This document shows positions 59,839 through 64,000 of a DNA stretch of 64,000 nt, piece by piece. A model generated the notes under the pieces. That model had not been told where the DNA came from. It ran no database searches and saw only the letters and a list, made by a program, of their open reading frames with translations. The stretch is from DSVZ01 sp964568145 (GTDB lineage: Bacteria > Verrucomicrobiota > Verrucomicrobiia > Limisphaerales > J093), in contig CAZMOZ010000002.1 in assembly GCA_964568145.1 (NCBI GenBank), positions 1 to 64,000 of the forward strand, in the 5' to 3' direction. How positions within the stretch are numbered: the first letter of the stretch is position 1; every line of letters begins with the position of its first letter. The translations under genes were made by a program, and so were the position numbers.

Positions 59839-60411
59839 ATGCTGATCGCCTTCCACAAGCCGTACGGGGTGCTGTCGCGGTTCACGCCGGACGGCTCGCC
59901 GCACCGGCCGCTGGCGGAGTTTGGCTTCCCGCCGGGCGTTTATTCCATCGGTCGGCTGGACGCCGACAGCGAAGGGCTGTTGCTCCTGAGCGACGAGCCG
60001 GGTTGGAACGACCGGTTGCTCAATCCCCGCCAGGCGCATCCCCGCGAGTACTGGGTCCAGGTGGAACGCGTCCCGACCGACGCGGCGCTGGCGGCCCTGG
60101 CCCGCGGCGTGGTCATCGAAGGGCGTCGCACGCGGCCCTGCCGGGTGTGGCGGATCGAGCCACCGCCCGCGTTGCCGCCGCGCGACCCGCCGATCCGGTA
60201 TCGCAGAAACGTGCCCGACTGCTGGCTCGCGCTCGAGCTGGTCGAAGGCCGGAACCGCCAGGTGCGCCGCATGACCGCCGCCATCGGCCATCCGACGCTT
60301 CGGCTTATCCGCGTGCGGATTGGCGGGCTGGGTCTGGGCGCGCTGGCGGCTGGCCAATGGCGGGTGTTGAATGCCGCGGAGCGGCGCCTGGTGGCCGAGG
60401 CCGCGCTTTGA
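59839..60411 (+). CDS. RluE/RsuA-family 23S/16S rRNA pseudouridine synthase
   Basis: The 190-residue protein starts LIAFHKPYGVLSRFT and has the catalytic GRLDADSEGLLLLSDEPGWN with Asp in RLDxDSEGL. ELVEGRNRQVRRMTAAIGHPTLRL is the C-terminal signature. It lacks an S4 domain, and the short length fits RluE-type enzymes that modify 23S rRNA, although RsuA-like specificity is possible. The ATG at 59839 matches the family start; ATG 59815 would add eight residues. Confidence 0.92.
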   Translation: MLIAFHKPYGVLSRFTPDGSPHRPLAEFGFPPGVYSIGRLDADSEGLLLLSDEPGWNDRLLNPRQAHPREYWVQVERVPTDAALAALARGVVIEGRRTRPCRVWRIEPPPALPPRDPPIRYRRNVPDCWLALELVEGRNRQVRRMTAAIGHPTLRLIRVRIGGLGLGALAAGQWRVLNAAERRLVAEAAL

Positions 60412-60505
60412 GCGCCCTTCGATTCGAGACTTTTGTTCCGCCGGTTCCCGCCGTAAACAGTCGCCCGTGCCGCGCCAGCCTTTGCCCGATGCCGTCCCGA
60501 AAGAG

Positions 60506-61636
60506 ATGACCGCCGTGGTGTACCGCGGGCCGGGCGATTTGCGGGTCGAGACCGTCCCGGTGCCGCGCATCCGCCCGGACGAACTGCTGGTGCGCGTGGC
60601 GGTCTGCGGCGTCTGTCCCACGGACATCAAAAAGATCCAGTACGGCACCGTGCCGCCGCCGCGCATTTTCGGCCACGAAACCGCCGGCACGATTGTCCGC
60701 GTGGGCGCGCGCGTGCGCGGGTTCCGCGTCGGCGAGCGCGTGGCGCTGCATCACCACGTGCCCTGCCGGGACTGTCATTTCTGCCGGCACGGCGCCTTTG
60801 CCCAGTGCGCCACGTACAAGCGCACCGGCATCACGGCCGGGTTCGTGCCGGCGGGCGGCGGCTACGCCGGGTACGTGCGCGTGATGGCCTTCGTGCTGCC
60901 GGGCGTGGTGAAGATTCCGCCCCGGAACAGTTTCGTCGAAGGCGCGCTGCTCGAGCCGGTGAACACGGTGCTGAAGGCGGTGGAGCGGCTGCGCCTGCTG
61001 CCCGGCGATGCGGTGCTGGTGGCGGGCCAGGGACCGATCGGGCTCCTGTTCACGCGGCTGCTGGCGTTGCGCGGCGCGGCCGTGCTGGCCACGGACCTCA
61101 TGCCCGGGCGGCTGGCGTGGGCGCGACGGTTGGGCGCGCGGTGGACCGCGCGGGGCGACGCGCCGGACCTGGCCGGTTCCATTGCGCGCTGGACGCGCGG
61201 TCGCGGCCTGGACGCCGCGGTGGTGGCCGTGCCGTCGGACTCCGTGGTGCGGCAGGCGCTGGAACGGGTCCGCGGCGCGGGGCAGGTGCTGCTCTTCGCC
61301 CACACGAAACGCGGCGCGCGGATCGAGGTGGACGGCGCGGCCATTTGCGTGGACGAGAAGGACCTCATCGGCAGCTACTCGGCGGACATCACGTTGCAGC
61401 CCGCGGTGGCGCGGCTGGTGTTTGGCCGCCGGCTGGACGTGCGTCCGCTGGTCACGCACGAGTTCCCGCTGGCTCGAACGGCGGCGGCCGTGGCGTTGGC
61501 CAGCACGCCGCAACCGGCTGCCTTGAAGGTGGTTGTCAACCACGAGCGGGAAACGGTCTTTTGCGCCGAAGGACGCCTCTCACTTTTGTGCCGGTCCGGC
61601 CTTGACGGGTTGGGGCGGGACTCTGTTGAGCCCTGA
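60506..61636 (+). CDS. Zinc-dependent medium-chain alcohol/polyol dehydrogenase
   Basis: The 376-residue dehydrogenase has catalytic-zinc motifs CGVCPTDIKKI and GHETAGTIV and the structural-zinc cluster CRDCHFCRHGAFAQC. The Rossmann part has DAVLVAGQGPIGLLFTRLLA, and YSADITLQPAVARLVFGR follows. It resembles threonine- and sorbitol-dehydrogenase-like members; the substrate is unknown. The ATG at 60506 is preferred, with GTG 60467 possible. The last residues (LGRDSVEP) and the TGA are encoded by repeat A copy 3, so the repeat has replaced the natural end. Confidence 0.88.
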   Translation: MTAVVYRGPGDLRVETVPVPRIRPDELLVRVAVCGVCPTDIKKIQYGTVPPPRIFGHETAGTIVRVGARVRGFRVGERVALHHHVPCRDCHFCRHGAFAQCATYKRTGITAGFVPAGGGYAGYVRVMAFVLPGVVKIPPRNSFVEGALLEPVNTVLKAVERLRLLPGDAVLVAGQGPIGLLFTRLLALRGAAVLATDLMPGRLAWARRLGARWTARGDAPDLAGSIARWTRGRGLDAAVVAVPSDSVVRQALERVRGAGQVLLFAHTKRGARIEVDGAAICVDEKDLIGSYSADITLQPAVARLVFGRRLDVRPLVTHEFPLARTAAAVALASTPQPAALKVVVNHERETVFCAEGRLSLLCRSGLDGLGRDSVEP

Positions 61637-61668
61637 CTTTCCAGGACTGAGCTCGGCAGACCGTAGTC
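61609..61668. repeat. Repeat A copy 3, overlapping the dehydrogenase 3' end
   Basis: GGGGCGGGACTCTGTTGAGC and the following ACTGAGCTCGGCAGACC match copies at 20189 and 51113; the right arm is degraded. Downstream, 61670-61760 carries hairpins GGTCGCCCGCG and GGCGGGTCGCC and the family-E end GAGATGCGCCC (61749-61759) up to about 70 bp before ptsH. Confidence 0.72.
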
Positions 61669-61826
61669 CTCGCGGGCGGGTCGCCCGCGGCACGGCCCAG
61701 GCGAGGTCGCCCGGGCCACTACGGACCGCCCGCCGCCGGCAAGAAATCGAGATGCGCCCTGCGTTGAATTGTAACGGGAGTTTCGCTAGCCAGGCGTCGT
61801 GCTTTTGGTTAAAAAGCCCGCGGCTC

Positions 61827-62114
61827 ATGGGCGACACCAAAAAGCAACACGTCATCCGGGAATTGGTGGTGGCCAACAAGCTGGGCATTCACGCGCGGCC
61901 GGCTTCCATGTTTGTCCGGGTCGCGAACCGCTTTGCCTCCGACGTCTTCGTCGAGAAGGACGGCGAGACGGTGAACGGCAAGAGCATCATGAACCTGATG
62001 ATGCTCGCCGCGGGGCCGGGTTCGCGCATCCGCGTGCATGCGGAAGGCGCCGATGCCGCGCAGGCGGTGACGGAGATCGAGAACCTGGTGAAGTCGAAAT
62101 TCAACGAGGACTAG
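61827..62114 (+). CDS. ptsH: HPr family phosphocarrier protein
   Basis: The 95-residue protein has the HPr active-site motif LGIHARPASMFV with the phosphorylatable His. The regulatory-serine region is NGKSIMNLMMLAAG (the Ser46-type site used by HPr kinase), followed by the helical C terminus. It has a seven-residue N-terminal extension. It may act in PTS transport or carbon regulation. The ATG at 61827 gives the standard length; the open frame to 61533 overlaps the dehydrogenase. gatC starts 26 bp downstream. Confidence 0.93.
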   Translation: MGDTKKQHVIRELVVANKLGIHARPASMFVRVANRFASDVFVEKDGETVNGKSIMNLMMLAAGPGSRIRVHAEGADAAQAVTEIENLVKSKFNED

Positions 62115-62139
62115 CCGCCGCCGTCCCCGCCCGCCCCTC

Positions 62140-62427
62140 ATGGCCGCCCCGCACCTCGACATCCGCTCCGTGGCCCACCTGGCGCGGCTGGAGTTGTCCG
62201 CCGCGGAAATTGAGCGGTACGGCGCGCAGCTCGATGACATCCTGCGGTACTTCGAGCAGCTCCAACAGGTGGACGTGTCCGGCGTGGAACCCATGGCGCA
62301 CGCCATGCCGCTGGTCAACGTGACGCGGCCGGACGCGGTCCAGCCTTCGATGCCCCACAGCGAGGCGCTGCGCAACGCCCCGGTCCGGGGCCACGACCTG
62401 TTCGTCGTGCCCAAGATCGTCGAGTAG
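62140..62427 (+). CDS. gatC: Aspartyl/glutamyl-tRNA amidotransferase subunit C
   Basis: The 95-residue protein has GatC hallmarks: VAHLARLELSAAEIERYGAQ, LDDILRYFEQLQQVDVSGVE and the C-terminal FVVPKIVE. It stabilises the GatA-GatB interface of the amidotransferase that makes Gln-tRNA-Gln or Asn-tRNA-Asn from the misacylated form. It is followed by gatA after 9 bp, clearly in one operon. gatB is not in the window. Confidence 0.95.
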   Translation: MAAPHLDIRSVAHLARLELSAAEIERYGAQLDDILRYFEQLQQVDVSGVEPMAHAMPLVNVTRPDAVQPSMPHSEALRNAPVRGHDLFVVPKIVE

Positions 62428-62436
62428 CCGCCCACC

Positions 62437-63909
62437 ATGCTGCACCGGCTCACCCTGGCGGAACTCGCGGCCCAGCTTGCCGCCCGCGCCTGCTCCGCCC
62501 GCGAAGCCGCCCAGGCCTGTCTGGACCAGATCCAACGCGTGGACGGGCGGGTGGGCGCGTTTCTGCACGTGGACGCAGCCGGGGCGCTGGACCGGGCGGA
62601 CGCCGCGGACGCCGCGCTGCGGGCCGGCGGCACGCACGCCGCGCAGCCGTTGCTGGGCGTGCCGCTGGCGTTGAAGGACATCATCGCCACGCGCGACCAG
62701 CCATTGACCTGCGGCTCGCGCATTCTGGAGAACTTTGTTTCGCCGTACGACGCCACCGTGGTGGAAAAGCTGCGCGCGGCCGGCGCGGTGCTGGTGGGCC
62801 GGTTGAACCTCGACGAGTTCGCGATGGGCAGCTCGACCGAGAATTCCGCCTTCCAGCTCACGCGCAATCCGTGGGATCTCGAGCGCATCCCGGGCGGGTC
62901 GTCCGGCGGCACGGCGGCGGCCGTGGCGGCGTGCGAGGTGCCGGCCGCGCTGGGCTCGGACACCGGCGGCTCGGTGCGCCAGCCGGCGGCGCATTGCGGC
63001 GTGGTGGGGCTCAAGCCCACGTACGGCCGCGTGTCCCGCTACGGGCTGGTGGCGTACGCGTCGTCGCTCGACCAGATCGGCTGCGTCACGCGCACCGTGG
63101 CCGACGCGGCGCGGCTGCTGGGAGTCATCGCCGGCCACGACCCGCGGGATTCAACCAGCGTGCCGGAGCCGGTGCCGGATTACCCGGCCGCGCTGGGCGG
63201 GGACTTGAAGGGACTTAAAATCGGTCTGCCGCGCGAGTACCGCGTCCCCGGCCTGCACCCCGAGGTGCAACAGGCGGTGGAGGCCGCGGTGAAGCAACTG
63301 GCCGCGCTGGGCGCCGAACCCGTGGAAATCTCCCTGCCCCACACCCAACACGCCGTGGCGGCCTACTACATCATCGCCCCGGCCGAGGCCAGCGCGAACC
63401 TGGCGCGCTTCGACGGCGTGCGCTACGGCCTGCGCGTGGACGGCGCGGACCCGATCGAGATGTACAAGCGCACCCGCGGGGCGGGCTTCGGCGCCGAGGT
63501 TAAGCGCCGCATCCTCCTGGGCACCTACGTGCTCAGCAGCGGCTACTACGACGCGTACTATTTGCGCGCGCAAAAAGTCCGCACGCTGATCCGCCGGGAT
63601 TTCCTGCAAGCCTTCGAGCGGGTGGACGCGATCGTCACGCCCACCACGCCCGGCCCGGCCTTCAAGCTCGGCGAGAAGGCCAGCGACCCGCTGCAGATGT
63701 ATCTGGAGGACATCTTCACCCTGTCCTGCAACCTGGCGGGCCTGTGCGGCGTCAGCGTGCCGTGCGGCTTCACGCGGTCGCCGCGGCTGCCCATCGGCCT
63801 GCAACTGCTGGGCAAACCATTCGGCGAGGCCGGCCTGTTGCGCATCGCCCACGCTTACGAACAGGCCACCACGTGGCATCGCGAGCCACCGCCGCTGGTC
63901 CGGGACTGA
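62437..63909 (+). CDS. gatA: Aspartyl/glutamyl-tRNA amidotransferase subunit A
   Basis: The 490-residue amidase-signature enzyme has the Ser-cisSer-Lys triad: Lys in VPLALKDIIATRD, cis-Ser in RIPGGSSGGTAAAVA, and the nucleophile in GSDTGGSVRQPAAHCG. The GatA-typical KPTYGRVSRYGLVAYASSLD follows. Length and ends are normal. It hydrolyses glutamine to supply ammonia for transamidation. Because AsnRS is encoded nearby, the complex probably serves Gln-tRNA synthesis. Confidence 0.96.
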   Translation: MLHRLTLAELAAQLAARACSAREAAQACLDQIQRVDGRVGAFLHVDAAGALDRADAADAALRAGGTHAAQPLLGVPLALKDIIATRDQPLTCGSRILENFVSPYDATVVEKLRAAGAVLVGRLNLDEFAMGSSTENSAFQLTRNPWDLERIPGGSSGGTAAAVAACEVPAALGSDTGGSVRQPAAHCGVVGLKPTYGRVSRYGLVAYASSLDQIGCVTRTVADAARLLGVIAGHDPRDSTSVPEPVPDYPAALGGDLKGLKIGLPREYRVPGLHPEVQQAVEAAVKQLAALGAEPVEISLPHTQHAVAAYYIIAPAEASANLARFDGVRYGLRVDGADPIEMYKRTRGAGFGAEVKRRILLGTYVLSSGYYDAYYLRAQKVRTLIRRDFLQAFERVDAIVTPTTPGPAFKLGEKASDPLQMYLEDIFTLSCNLAGLCGVSVPCGFTRSPRLPIGLQLLGKPFGEAGLLRIAHAYEQATTWHREPPPLVRD

Positions 63910-63933
63910 AGCCGGGACCCGGCGGCTTTTCAC

Positions 63934-64000
63934 ATGGTCAAACTGGTCTTGTTCGACATTGACGGCACCCTCATCCGCACCGGCGGGGCGGGGGTGCGCG
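63934..64000 (+). CDS. HAD-superfamily phosphatase, 5' end only
   Basis: The first 22 codons read MVKLVLFDIDGTLIRTGGAG, which contains the HAD motif I DxDGT (nucleophile Asp). The gene runs off the window. The start is typical of phosphoglycolate-phosphatase-like enzymes. It follows gatA by 24 bp on the same strand, so it may be the last gene of that operon. Confidence 0.8.
   Translation, partial: MVKLVLFDIDGTLIRTGGAGVR

Noticed and set aside
1..64000. tRNA, rRNA or transposase genes
   Set aside because: None was recognised by eye on either strand; tRNAs are short and could be missed without a covariance search.

Overview
The window is 64 kb of GC-rich, densely coding bacterial chromosome. 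Gene content points to Verrucomicrobiota, probably a Limisphaerales/Pedosphaera-like lineage: an ECF sigma factor beside a zinc-ribbon/kinase/HEAT protein, a ThuA-like exported protein, a prepilin-type N-terminal cleavage protein, LamG/Rhs-type surface proteins, DUF362 and FmdB proteins, and many short palindromic intergenic repeats. That assignment is an inference from gene content. No rRNA, tRNA, CRISPR array or insertion-sequence transposase was recognised.

Layout. 0-4.3 kb is a decayed defence-like block: a truncated ATPase/TOPRIM protein, then a type III Res-like helicase-nuclease cut in two by an in-frame TGA, with a HEPN-like motif near its end. 4.4-10.2 kb holds a GAF histidine kinase, an LptF/LptG permease, a fatty-acid-hydroxylase-like protein and citramalate synthase. 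10.5-18.2 kb holds the ECF sigma/kinase pair, a ThuA-like protein and a PspA-AAA ATPase operon. 18.4-31.2 kb is housekeeping and metabolism: VOC protein, class II aldolase, DUF885 peptidase, HflK/HflC, exported Gfo/Idh/MocA protein, FmdB protein, GT21-like glycosyltransferase, NAD(P)HX repair enzyme and an alcohol dehydrogenase.

31.6-43.1 kb is the most unusual region. A secreted beta-helix/LamG protein ends in a metzincin-type protease domain and is followed by a membrane-anchored partner gene. Next comes a second LamG-protease unit with no signal peptide. Its LamG part is nearly identical in DNA sequence to the first, while its protease tip is divergent, and it has its own divergent partner gene. 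A third, truncated copy of the head is joined to a frameshifted Rhs/YD-repeat remnant. This is the arrangement seen in polymorphic-toxin loci with orphan tip/immunity cassettes.

43.1-64 kb holds a sodium:solute symporter, a frameshifted DUF362 protein, a UreF-like protein, an EamA permease, an SDR-ROK pair, an exported protein of unknown function, a prepilin-like protein with a clear terminator, RmuC, AsnRS, a GDPD-HEAT protein, NagB, a pseudouridine synthase, an alcohol dehydrogenase, HPr, GatC, GatA and the start of a HAD phosphatase.

Intergenic regions carry several repeat families: hairpins with CCGAAGTTGG arms; a composite of about 210 bp ending in GAGATGCGCCC; elements containing GGGACTCTGTCGAGCCC; elements with GGTAGGG/CCCTACC ends, one of which lies in frame inside the kinase gene; and lower-GC blocks built from short reiterated words. 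Some of these repeats supply stop codons or C-terminal ends of neighbouring genes.
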